Shown one piece after another: positions 1 through 7,304 of a stretch of 36,155 bases of DNA. Origin of the DNA: DASRBA01 sp036559665 (GTDB taxonomy: Bacteria; Myxococcota; Myxococcia; Myxococcales; Myxococcaceae). The stretch spans positions 1-36,155 of the forward strand of contig DATBSS010000718.1 in the NCBI GenBank assembly GCA_036559665.1, in the 5' to 3' direction. The translations under genes were made by a program, and so were the position numbers. Position 1 is the first letter of the stretch, and each line of letters opens with the position of its first letter. Under the pieces are notes generated by a model. The model worked only from the letters and a program-made list of their open reading frames with translations, was not told the origin of the DNA and searched no databases.

Positions 1-169
1 CCTGCGGCGTGCGCTCCACCAGCCGCGCGCGCACCGACTTCTGGAGCGCCGCCAGCCGCCGGCTCACCGTCGCCTGGTCGACGCGGAGCTGCCGCGCCGC
101 CGCGCTCACCGAACCCGTCTCGTGCACCGCGAGCAGGAACCGGAGGTCGTTCCAGTCCACGCCCGGCAT
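1..169 (-). CDS. LysR-family transcriptional regulator, N-terminal fragment
   Basis: Reading the minus strand from the ATG at 169 gives a protein starting MPGVDWNDLRFLLAVHETGS, followed by SAAARQLRVDQATVSRRLAA. This is the classic LysR winged helix-turn-helix: a short first helix with D-L-R-F-L, then the A-A-R-x-L and Q-x-T-V-S-R-R recognition region, then L-V-E-R-T-P. Only about 56 residues are present; the effector-binding domain lies beyond the left edge. LysR proteins bind DNA as dimers or tetramers and often control a divergent neighbour, so the divergent gene at 318 is a possible target (inference). The effector cannot be inferred. Confidence 0.85.
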   Translation of the reverse strand, partial: MPGVDWNDLRFLLAVHETGSVSAAARQLRVDQATVSRRLAALQKSVRARLVERTPQ

Positions 170-236
170 TGTACCGGCGGCGCGCACTCCCCGCGGGTTT
201 CCCTGGCGTCACGGGCGGCAAGGCGCCAGTCGCCGG

Positions 237-252
237 ATGGAGCTCCTTCCAT
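237..252. promoter_or_regulatory. Inverted repeat in the LysR divergent region
   Basis: The arms ATGGA and TCCAT are separated by 6 bases, and GGAGCTCC inside is itself a palindrome. It lies in the 148-bp gap between the divergent LysR start (169) and the small gene at 318. That is where a LysR operator would be expected, but the arms are short and could be chance in such GC-rich DNA. Confidence 0.2.
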
Positions 253-317
253 TCCCCTCGCCAGGTGGTGCACGCGGTCTGGAGTCAGGTTTCCGCGGCC
301 CGGCCGTCCGGAACGGC

Positions 318-515
318 ATGGCGCTCGAGGATTATTCCTGGATGGTCGACCGCGAGGGTCGCTGCTTCGTCCGGTGGCAGGGGCGGCTGGTCCGCGTCCT
401 CACGGGAGCGAAGGCGCGCAAGGTCATCGACGCCATCGCCGAGGGTGACGAGGCCGCCCGCCTCGCCATCGCCCGCGTGACGGGCAACTTCAAGCGCGGA
501 AACGAACGCCGGTGA
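318..515 (+). CDS. Unrecognised 65-residue protein
   Basis: The ATG at 318 opens a 65-residue frame beginning MALEDYSWMVDREGRCFVRW and ending in the basic stretch NFKRGNERR. It has no signal peptide or membrane segment. The N-terminal half looks like a short beta-hairpin (W-M-V-D-R-E-G-R, V-R-W-Q-G-R-L-V-R-V-L) and the C-terminal half is helical, with A-K-A-R-K-V-I-D and an A-A-R-L-A-I-A-R segment. The same frame runs upstream with an alternative ATG at 237, but that extension is low-complexity Pro/Gly/Arg and was rejected. The ribosome site before 318 is weak. I recognise no family. It may be a small nucleic-acid-binding protein from its charge (inference only). Confidence 0.45.
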   Translation: MALEDYSWMVDREGRCFVRWQGRLVRVLTGAKARKVIDAIAEGDEAARLAIARVTGNFKRGNERR

Positions 516-530
516 TGTGAGCGTATGTGG

Positions 531-549
531 GTCTCCGCCCAGCGGAGGC
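531..549 (+). other. Short stem-loop between the 65-aa gene and the CHAP-like gene
   Basis: CTCCGC at 533-538 pairs with GCGGAG at 542-547 around a CCA loop, and one G-C plus one T-G pair extend the stem at 531-532/548-549. It starts 16 bases after the stop at 515. No T-run follows, so a terminator role is uncertain; it could be a leader structure of the gene at 602. Confidence 0.35.
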
Positions 550-601
550 TGACGCATCCAAAAATCGGGATCGCGTGTCTCGCAGGCAAGGAGACATGAC
601 C

Positions 602-1324
602 ATGAGCGCCAACCCCATTGGCACCGCCATCGCCCGCCGTATTTCGACCCCGCCCCCCGCCTCGACTCCAAAGCCGGCGCTTCCCGCAGCCAAGCCGGCC
701 GCGTCTTCGTTCCATTCAGCCCCGGCCCGCCCGCCGGTGGTGCTGAACCCGGCCGCCGTGCAGGGCTCGCCCCCGGCCCCGCCCAAGAGTCCGCGCGGCG
801 AGTCCGCGGGCAAGCTGGTCAATGTCCTGCTCAAGCCCACCGGGAACCCGGCCAAGGACATGTTCGCGGGCGCGCGGGACCTCCTCGCGCAGCAGCAGGC
901 GCGCGCGGCCAACGGCGAGTCGCCGGTCCCCGCCGACAACTGGGACTACCGCTGCTTGAGCTTCGTGGGGACCGTGGCGCGTTCGGCTGGCATCAACGAT
1001 CCGCGCCTCAACGTGGAGACGCCGATCGAGGTCATCGCCAACGTCGGCGACGACCTCCACCCCATGAGCGAAACGCCGCCCATCGGCGCCGTGGTGCTCT
1101 GGGACCAGGGCGGGTACTACGACGCCAACGGTGAATTCGTGCAGACCGGCCACGCCGCCATCTACGCGGGCACCAACGAGGATGGGGAACCGCTGTACAT
1201 CACCACCACGGTCGACGGGACCAGCGGCCTCAGCACCCGCACCATCACCTCGCTCCAGGCGGACGAGAACGGGCAGTGGAACCCGACGCCGCCGGTGGGC
1301 TGGTTCATCCCCGAGAACCCCTGA
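602..1324 (+). CDS. CHAP/NlpC-P60-like papain-fold protein
   Basis: A 240-residue protein. ATG 602 is chosen because AAGGAG at 588-593 sits 8 bases upstream; the in-frame ATG at 596 is too close to it. Residues 1-100 are low-complexity Pro/Ala/Ser with no signal peptide. The C-terminal domain (about 110-240) has the hallmarks of a papain-fold amidase or peptidase: a helix opened by a cysteine (D-Y-R-C-L-S-F-V, Cys118), then a beta strand with the candidate histidine (T-G-H-A-A-I-Y-A-G, His184), preceded by I-G-A-V-V-L-W-D-Q-G. Such domains cut peptidoglycan peptides or other amide bonds. With no export signal the substrate could be cytoplasmic, or export could be non-classical. Function is inferred from the motif pattern only. 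Confidence 0.6.
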   Translation: MSANPIGTAIARRISTPPPASTPKPALPAAKPAASSFHSAPARPPVVLNPAAVQGSPPAPPKSPRGESAGKLVNVLLKPTGNPAKDMFAGARDLLAQQQARAANGESPVPADNWDYRCLSFVGTVARSAGINDPRLNVETPIEVIANVGDDLHPMSETPPIGAVVLWDQGGYYDANGEFVQTGHAAIYAGTNEDGEPLYITTTVDGTSGLSTRTITSLQADENGQWNPTPPVGWFIPENP

Positions 1325-1385
1325 CGGACTGGTACGTTGGTGCCGGGTTTCCCGGCGCTGCCGGGTCGGGCCCCGGAGGTAGGTC

Positions 1386-2120
1386 ATGACTGTCGTGCCG
1401 GCGTTCCTGGTCGTCGGCGGAGTCGCGTTGCTCGGCGCGTTCGCGATGTACCGGTGGGGCCGCTCGTTCCGGGCGATCGCCAGGCGCATCGAGGAGATGA
1501 CGTCGACGCCGGCGAGCCGGGTGGCGCCGGGGTTCGTCGAGGTGAAGGGCCGGGCGAAGGGTGCCAGGAGCCCGGTCACCAGCCCCGTGTCGAAGAGGCC
1601 GTGCGTGTACTACCGCTTCCTCGTCGAGGAGCTGGTCAAGCGTGGAAAGAGCTCCACCTGGCGTACCCGCATCGATGACCAGCAAGAGTGCGGCCTCCTG
1701 GTGGTGGACGCCTGGCAGGGGGAGATTGAAGTGAACCTCCGCGCCGCGACCCTGATGCTCAAGCCCGACCTGCGCACGAAGTCGGGCTTTCTCAACGACG
1801 CGCCGCCCGAGTTGGAGGCGACGCTGCGCCAGTACGGCGGCACCAGCCAGGGGTTCATCTTCAACAAGGCGATGCGCTACACCGAGACGGTCCTGAACGC
1901 CGGCGACGAGGTCTACGTCATCGGCACGGCGCGGCAGCAGGGCGGCAGGATGATGATCGACCGGGGAGGTGATCTCTTCATCGTGTCGGACCAGCCGGAG
2001 GAGGAGGTGACGCGCTCGTTCCACGGCAAGAAGACCAGCCGGTATCTCGTCTCCGTTCTCCTGGCGCTGGTGGGCCTGGGCTTCCTGGTGCTGAGCGCGG
2101 CGGCTCCGGCGTGGATGTGA
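1386..2120 (+). CDS. GIDE-domain membrane protein (MULAN/E3-ligase-like family, no RING)
   Basis: A 244-residue protein with one N-terminal membrane helix (about residues 5-24), a soluble domain, and a C-terminal hydrophobic helix (about 220-240). The soluble part carries the GIDE-domain signature known from eukaryotic MUL1/MULAN and its bacterial relatives: F-V-E-V-K-G-R-A-K near the start, P-C-V-Y-Y-R-F-L-V-E, D-P-/V-V-D-A-W-Q-G-E-I-E-V-N-L strand pairs, an R-Y-T-E-T-V-L-N-A-G-D-E-V-Y-V-I-G-T-A segment, and I-V-S-D-Q near the end. Bacterial versions lack the RING finger, so ubiquitin ligase activity is not implied. They are commonly found with LemA and M48 proteases; here an M48 protease is the convergent neighbour. 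GAGGTAGGTC precedes the ATG. Confidence 0.7.
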   Translation: MTVVPAFLVVGGVALLGAFAMYRWGRSFRAIARRIEEMTSTPASRVAPGFVEVKGRAKGARSPVTSPVSKRPCVYYRFLVEELVKRGKSSTWRTRIDDQQECGLLVVDAWQGEIEVNLRAATLMLKPDLRTKSGFLNDAPPELEATLRQYGGTSQGFIFNKAMRYTETVLNAGDEVYVIGTARQQGGRMMIDRGGDLFIVSDQPEEEVTRSFHGKKTSRYLVSVLLALVGLGFLVLSAAAPAWM

Positions 2121-2168
2121 CAGGCCGCGCAGGGGAATGACGCCGGGTTTCGTTTTCCGGGTGCTGGT

Positions 2169-3722
2169 TCACGGCGCGGCGGCGCGCGCGTCCTTCTCGC
2201 GTGCAGGCGCCACCAGCGCGTGCTCGAGGCCGGCCGCGGTCCACTGCGCGCTCCACTCCTCGAACTTCAGCTCCCCGCGCAGGTAGTGCCGGACGAGCGT
2301 GTACGGCTCGAGCGCGACGTCTCCGCGGCTGAAGCGGAAGGGCTCCCCCGGACCGCTCCGCGGCGTGAAGCCGTGCTCCATCAGCAGCGCCGAGAGCGCG
2401 CCCGCGTAGAGGCCGATGGCCCAGTCGCGCAGGTCATCGTCGGGGACCTGGCCGACCGGCTGCTGCAGGACCTTCTCCGCGACGGAGCGCAGGACGCCCA
2501 CCCCGACCGGAAGCGTCAGCGGCGTGATGCCCTGGAGACCGCGCGACGCGTTCGCCTGCGCCTCCTTCCACCCGGGCAGGTGGGCCGCGGCGCTCTCCTC
2601 CCAGCGGATGGGCGTGAGCGTCGCGCCCTCGGTCCACGCGGCGCAGAGCTTGGCTTCGAGCGCGGGCACGTCCGCCAGCAGCTCCACCGCCGGCCGGGGA
2701 TCGTCCTTCACCCCGGACGCGCCCAGCGCTTCGACGTTGCGGATGCGCTCGCGCAGGGGAGGGTGGGTGTCGTAGGGGTCCTGCTTGCCCTCCGCGAGCT
2801 CCTCGGCCTCCGCCTTGGTGAGCCCCTCCGCCACGACCTCGGCAGTGAGGAAGCGCCGGAAGCCCTCGCCGAGCGGCGGCTGCCGCTTCTGGCCCAGCAA
2901 GGGCGCCAGCTCCGTGCGCAGGTAGACCCCGAAGGCGAGTCCGCCGCGGTGGGCCTTCTTGAGGCCCTCCACCAGCGCCTGCGCGCCCTGCGTGGTCGCC
3001 GCCAATCGGTCCGCGCTGTACTCCTGCGCGCGGCTGATGGCGTGGGTGATGCGCAGGTACAGCTTGGCGAACCAGTGGAACGGCTTGCCGATCAGCGTGA
3101 GCACCAGGCCCACGGTCTGGAGGTCCGAGTCGGCCGACGCGGCGCCGGCGCGGAAGAGGTTCTGGACGGTGCGGATGATCGCCCCGCGCGTCTTGTAGAT
3201 CCAGGGGCCGAGCTTGGTGTCGCCGCCGTCGAAGTGGCCGAACTCGTGCGCGAGCACGGCGCGCAGCTCGCTCACGGTGAGCAGGTTCATCAGCCCCAGG
3301 CCTACGCCCATCACCCGCCGGCTGCCGATGCCCATCCAGCCGCCGCGCTCGGTGACGAACGCGTTCACGTCCGGCGCGAGGTAGACGTGCGCCGGGGGCT
3401 GCTGGCCGACCATCGCCGCCACCCGGCGGATCTCCTTGAACAGCGCGGGCTGCTCGGCGTCGGAGAGCTCCGGGCCGGGCGGGACGAACTTGTCGATGCG
3501 CGGAAGGATGGACCAGAGGACGGTGAGGCCGCCGAACCCCATGCCGCCGGCAACGAGCAGCAGGAAGATGATCCCGCGGCCGCGCACGTGCCCGATCGTG
3601 AAGGCGCCGAGCTCGTAGGCGCCGTAGAGCAGCCCCGCCGAGACGGCCAGCGCGAGGGTGAAGAACAAGATCATCAGGACGAGCGCGACCACCGCTCGCA
3701 GGACCAGGACTGTGTGACGCAT
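2169..3722 (-). CDS. M48-family zinc metalloprotease (HtpX-like), membrane-anchored
   Basis: A 517-residue protein with two N-terminal membrane helices (about 5-32 and 50-72). The zinc site is intact: H159-E160-F-G-H163 within V-L-A-H-E-F-G-H-F-D-G-G-D, and the third ligand glutamate in A-Q-E-Y-S-A-D-R-L-A. The conserved late motif T-H-P-P-L-R-E-R-I is also present. This is the HtpX/Oma1/Ste24 clan, which degrades misfolded membrane or envelope proteins. The protein is longer than HtpX (about 290 residues) because of an unassigned C-terminal half. It is convergent with the GIDE protein (48-bp gap) and lies 22 bp downstream of pmbA on the same strand, with its ATG at 3722, so it is the likely last gene of a tldD-pmbA-M48 transcript. 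Confidence 0.88.
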   Translation of the reverse strand: MRHTVLVLRAVVALVLMILFFTLALAVSAGLLYGAYELGAFTIGHVRGRGIIFLLLVAGGMGFGGLTVLWSILPRIDKFVPPGPELSDAEQPALFKEIRRVAAMVGQQPPAHVYLAPDVNAFVTERGGWMGIGSRRVMGVGLGLMNLLTVSELRAVLAHEFGHFDGGDTKLGPWIYKTRGAIIRTVQNLFRAGAASADSDLQTVGLVLTLIGKPFHWFAKLYLRITHAISRAQEYSADRLAATTQGAQALVEGLKKAHRGGLAFGVYLRTELAPLLGQKRQPPLGEGFRRFLTAEVVAEGLTKAEAEELAEGKQDPYDTHPPLRERIRNVEALGASGVKDDPRPAVELLADVPALEAKLCAAWTEGATLTPIRWEESAAAHLPGWKEAQANASRGLQGITPLTLPVGVGVLRSVAEKVLQQPVGQVPDDDLRDWAIGLYAGALSALLMEHGFTPRSGPGEPFRFSRGDVALEPYTLVRHYLRGELKFEEWSAQWTAAGLEHALVAPAREKDARAAAP

Positions 3723-3744
3723 GCGCCGCCTCGGGTTCTGAAGA

Positions 3745-5094
3745 TCAGATCGCGTCCGAGATGCTGGCCAGGTTGAACTCGTGCGTGCGCAGCGCCGGCA
3801 CCCGGACGGTGACGAAGTCCCCTGGGACCCGGTAGGTCTCCTTGGTCAGCGCATCCGCGTTCTTGAGCATCTGGACCGGCGACTCGTTCCAGCGGAAGTT
3901 GTTCACCGGCCGGGTCACCGCGCCGTCTTCGATCAGGAACACCCCGTCGCGGGTGAGCCCGGTGGTGAGCAGCGTCTGCGGATCGAGCGGCGTCGAGTAC
4001 CAGAACCGCGTGATCAGCACGCCCTTCTTCACGCCCTTGAGCAGGTCCTCCGACGTCGCGGTCCCGCCCGCCATGAGCACCCCGCGGGGGATCCCGGTGG
4101 GCGTCTTGCCCTGCTTCTGCGCCCAGTAGCGCGAATACATCAATGCCTTCACCGTCCCCTGGTCGATCCAGGTCAGCGGCGCCATCGCCATCCCATCCAT
4201 CCCGAACGGCGGGACCGGCAACAGCGGGTCCCCCACCGGCGAGGTGATCGTGATGTGCGGCCCGAAGATCTTCTCGCCCATCCGGTTCCCCCCGCCGGGC
4301 TTGACGAAGAACGACCGTCCCTCGTCCGCCGAGCGGGCGTCCATCGAGAACAACATGAACATGAGCAGCTCGGCGACCGCCGCCGGCTCCAGCACCACCG
4401 TGTACCGGCCGGGATCGAGCTTGGTCGGCTTGGCCGACTTGAGCGCCTTGTCGCGCGCCACCGCGCCCACTTTGACCGGGTCCACGTCACCGATCCGGTG
4501 GGAGACGTTGGCCGCCCACCCCGACCCCGTCCCGTCGGCCGTGCGCGCGGTGAGGCTGAGGGTGGCGCCGGTATCCTGGTGGTCCGCCCTCAACCCGGCG
4601 GAGGTGCCCAGGAGCTCCCGGCTGGCGTAGTGCTCGAGGAACCCGGCCAGCTGGAGGTCCTCCCCCGGCTTCAGCGCCATCGCCTCGCGCGCCATCTTCG
4701 CCCGGGCCGCCGCGTCGAGCGACGCGGTGGGCGCGTCGAAGCCCGGCGCGGCCTGCAGGTAGTGCTGCGCCCCCAGCGGCGGCATCACCTCCGGGTCCTC
4801 CGGCGCCACCTCGGCCAGCCCGATCGCCCGGCTCACCGCCGCCTCGATCGACGCCTGATCCAGCTGGTTGGTGTCGCTGCTGGCGTGACGCCTGCCGAGG
4901 GTGATCTCGACCGAGAGCGTGGCCTCGTCCACGTCCCCCGACGACGTGACCTCGTTGCGCGCGAAGCGGAGGTTGGCGTCCCGCGAAGACTCCAGCCGCA
5001 CGAAGGCGGCCGCGGCCGGCGCCAGCCGCTTGGCGGCGGCGAGGGCGGTGTCCAGCGCGCCCTTGAGGTTTGGAACGGCAATGGCCGGCTTCAT
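3745..5094 (-). CDS. pmbA: TldE/PmbA-family metalloprotease subunit
   Basis: A 449-residue protein matching PmbA/TldE in length (E. coli about 450) and layout. The N-terminal half has F-A-R-N-E-V-T-S-S-G-D-V-D-E, the segment typical of the family's first domain, and E-G-R-S-F-F-V-K-P-G-G-G-N-R-M-G-E-K-I-F lies mid-protein. The C-terminal part has R-G-V-L-M-A-G-G-T and I-T-R-F-W-Y-S. TldE lacks the HExxxH metal site and acts with TldD as a heterodimer on unfolded peptides, such as microcin B17 and CcdA in E. coli. The ATG at 5094 overlaps the tldD stop as ATGA, so the two are translationally coupled. No signal peptide is seen, in contrast to its TldD partner. Confidence 0.88.
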   Translation of the reverse strand: MKPAIAVPNLKGALDTALAAAKRLAPAAAAFVRLESSRDANLRFARNEVTSSGDVDEATLSVEITLGRRHASSDTNQLDQASIEAAVSRAIGLAEVAPEDPEVMPPLGAQHYLQAAPGFDAPTASLDAAARAKMAREAMALKPGEDLQLAGFLEHYASRELLGTSAGLRADHQDTGATLSLTARTADGTGSGWAANVSHRIGDVDPVKVGAVARDKALKSAKPTKLDPGRYTVVLEPAAVAELLMFMLFSMDARSADEGRSFFVKPGGGNRMGEKIFGPHITITSPVGDPLLPVPPFGMDGMAMAPLTWIDQGTVKALMYSRYWAQKQGKTPTGIPRGVLMAGGTATSEDLLKGVKKGVLITRFWYSTPLDPQTLLTTGLTRDGVFLIEDGAVTRPVNNFRWNESPVQMLKNADALTKETYRVPGDFVTVRVPALRTHEFNLASISDAI

Positions 5095-6665
5095 TTCCGA
5101 TCTCCCCGGCGGCTGGTGTTGAGGATGTTGACCTGCGCGAAGCGCGCCGGCGGGCAGCCGTGGCTCACCGCATTGACCTGTCCGGGCTCGCCCTTTCCAT
5201 CCCAGAAGCTGCCGCCCATCTCCCACTCGCGGGCGCCGCCCAGCATGTCGCACGACTTCCAGAAATCCGGCGTGCTGGACTGGTAGGCGACGTCGCGCAG
5301 CGAGCGGGTCACCTTCCCGCCCTTCACCTCGTAGAACATCTGGCCTCCGAACTGGAAGTTGTAGCGCTGGTGGTCGATCGACCACGAGCCATCGCCGTAG
5401 ATGAGGATCCCGTCGTCGGTGGCGGCGATCAGGTCCTTCAGCCCCAGGTCCTTGCTCCCCGGCTCCAGCGAGACGTTCGGCATGCGCTGGAACGGGAAGG
5501 ATCGGAAGTCCTGCGCGTAGCTGCAGCCGCGCGACTGGGGCTCGTTGATCCATCCGGCCTGCTCGCGGGTGGTCTGGTAGCCCACGAACTTGCCGTTGCG
5601 GACGATGTCCCACTTCTGGGTCTTCACCCCGTCATCGTCATAGCCGCAGGTGGCGAGCCCAGCGGGCGTGGTCTTGTCCGCGTAGAACGAGAGGTGCGGC
5701 GCCGCGAACTGGAGCTTGTTCAGCTTGTCGACGGTGAGGAACGAGGTGCCGGCGAAGTTGGCCTCGTAGCCCAGCGCCCGATCCAGCTCGGAGGGGTGGC
5801 CAACCGACTCGTGGATGGTGAGCCAGAGGTTGGAAGGCGCGAGGATGAGGTGCTTCTTCCCCGGCTTCACCGAGGGCGACTTCAGCCGCTGCACCGCCTC
5901 CTCGCCGATCCGCGGCGCATCCTGGAGCAGGGTGGAGCGCGCCACGTACTCCCAGCCTGCCTGAGAGGGAGGGAGGTCGTGCTCGCGGCTCTCGAACTCG
6001 CCCGAGGCGGTGTCGATCGCGGTGGCGGTGTAGCCGGGCCGGATCCGGACGATGTCCTGCTCGATGTGCGCGCCCTCGGAGCTGGCGAACAGCTTCCACT
6101 CGCCCAGGCCCTGGAACCACGAGAAGCAGTGCTTGATCCCCGGCACCTTGAGCAGCGCGCCGTTGATCGCCAGCAGGAGGTCAGACTTCTCCGCCAGGGG
6201 GATCTTGAACGGGTTCCGCTCCAACGGCGTCTGCCAGACGTCGACCGCCGCCTTCGCGGGCGCCAGCTGGACCGGCCGCTGCAGCAGCGGCGCGTTCGCC
6301 TTGGCGATCTCCACCGCGATCTGGGCCGCCCGCTCGGCGGCCTCCGGGATCACCTGCGAGGCGGCGCTGAACCCCCAGGCGCCGTTGGCGATCACCCGTA
6401 CCCCCAGCCCGTAATTCTCGTTCGCCGACACGTCGGCGATGTGGTCGTCCCGGGTGAAGAGGGATTCGGATCGCCGGCGGACGATGCGGATGTCCGCGTA
6501 GGTCGCGCCCGCCTTCTTCGCGGCGCCCAACGCCCGATCGACAACCTCCTCGAGGAGCGGATCGGTCAGCAGGCCGCGGGCGTCGGCCAGGCCCGCTCGC
6601 GACGCCAGCGCGATCCCCGCCAGCGCCCCGGTTCCCTTCAGCACGCTTCGTCGGGTCAGTCCCAT
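5091..6665 (-). CDS. tldD: TldD-family metalloprotease with Tat signal peptide
   Basis: A 524-residue protein. The catalytic zinc motif HExxxH is present as H285-E286-S-V-G-H290, and the family cysteine region appears in the stretch A-G-L-A-T-C-G-Y-D-D-D-G-V. The start at ATG 6665 gives MGLTRRSVLKGTGALAGIAL, a twin-arginine signal (T-R-R-S-V-L-K followed by a mild hydrophobic stretch and A-S-R-A cleavage region); the frame is open further upstream but with no sensible N-terminus. E. coli TldD is cytoplasmic, so a Tat signal predicts folded export. It is first in a tldD-pmbA-M48 run and divergent from the gene at 6770. Its length is slightly above the usual 480 because of the leader. Confidence 0.87.
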   Translation of the reverse strand: MGLTRRSVLKGTGALAGIALASRAGLADARGLLTDPLLEEVVDRALGAAKKAGATYADIRIVRRRSESLFTRDDHIADVSANENYGLGVRVIANGAWGFSAASQVIPEAAERAAQIAVEIAKANAPLLQRPVQLAPAKAAVDVWQTPLERNPFKIPLAEKSDLLLAINGALLKVPGIKHCFSWFQGLGEWKLFASSEGAHIEQDIVRIRPGYTATAIDTASGEFESREHDLPPSQAGWEYVARSTLLQDAPRIGEEAVQRLKSPSVKPGKKHLILAPSNLWLTIHESVGHPSELDRALGYEANFAGTSFLTVDKLNKLQFAAPHLSFYADKTTPAGLATCGYDDDGVKTQKWDIVRNGKFVGYQTTREQAGWINEPQSRGCSYAQDFRSFPFQRMPNVSLEPGSKDLGLKDLIAATDDGILIYGDGSWSIDHQRYNFQFGGQMFYEVKGGKVTRSLRDVAYQSSTPDFWKSCDMLGGAREWEMGGSFWDGKGEPGQVNAVSHGCPPARFAQVNILNTSRRGDRK

Positions 6666-6716
6666 GAGGGCGGAACGTACGACGTCACCGGCCCTCCGGT
6701 CGCGAAAGCTGAATGA

Positions 6717-6739
6717 GTGAGCAGCCGGCCGGCACTCAC
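6717..6739. promoter_or_regulatory. Inverted repeats in the tldD divergent promoter region
   Basis: In the 104-bp gap between the divergent starts at 6665 and 6770, GTGAG (6717-6721) and CTCAC (6735-6739) flank the palindrome GCCGGCCGGC (6724-6733). A second short repeat, ACCGG-CCCT-CCGGT, lies at 6687-6700. Position suits an operator or overlapping promoters, but no clear -35/-10 pair was seen. Confidence 0.25.
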
Positions 6740-6769
6740 GTTCGAACCAACGCACGGAGAGGTGCTCCC

Positions 6770-7240
6770 ATGTCGGACACGTCGCAACAGGCCATCATCC
6801 AGGCCCTTCCGGTCTTCCCTTCCGGGGGAGACCCCGCGCCTACCGCGTTGCGCGACCTGAACGTCCAGCTTCGCGCCCTGCGGGTGGCCTGGATCTTCTT
6901 TGGAATCGTCGGCCTCGGGGCGGGCGTGATCGTGGCCGGGGGCGCTGGGGCCGCGCCTTGGCCGGTGGTGTTCCTCTTCGGCGCCTGCTGGATGACCTTC
7001 GGGGTCGGCGCCTCTGCGAGGAAGTTGTGGAGCGTCCAGGGCGGCCTCTTCCTCTCGTACCTCGCGCTGGCGATCAGCACGCTCTCGTGTCTCGGCTCCG
7101 CCGCCACCGGCACCGGGGCCAATGAATCCGGCCTCACGAACCCGCTCTTCGCGGTCATCCTCCAGGCACTCGTCGTCCGCGCGGCCCGTATCGTGCTCCG
7201 GAGCCACCGAGTGCTGGGCGCCCAGTCGCCGCTGGCCTGA
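6770..7240 (+). CDS. Small multi-pass membrane protein, function unknown
   Basis: A 156-residue protein. ATG 6770 is preferred over an in-frame ATG at 6713 because GGAGAGG at 6756-6762 lies 7 bases before it. A soluble N-terminus (about 40 residues) is followed by about four hydrophobic helices: V-A-W-I-F-F-G-I-V-G-L-G-A-G-V-I-V, W-P-V-V-F-L-F-G-A-C-W-M, G-L-F-L-S-Y-L-A-L-A-I-S-T-L, and a C-terminal P-L-F-A-V-I-L-Q-A-L-V-V. No family was recognised. It lies 64 bp upstream of, and co-directional with, the zinc-finger/TPR/protease gene, so the two are probably co-transcribed and may work together in the inner membrane (inference). Confidence 0.6.
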   Translation: MSDTSQQAIIQALPVFPSGGDPAPTALRDLNVQLRALRVAWIFFGIVGLGAGVIVAGGAGAAPWPVVFLFGACWMTFGVGASARKLWSVQGGLFLSYLALAISTLSCLGSAATGTGANESGLTNPLFAVILQALVVRAARIVLRSHRVLGAQSPLA

Positions 7241-7304
7241 CGATCCGCGCGCGTGCTGGAGACGCTGGACCATTCCGCCGTACCAACATAAGGCACTTCC
7301 CGTC

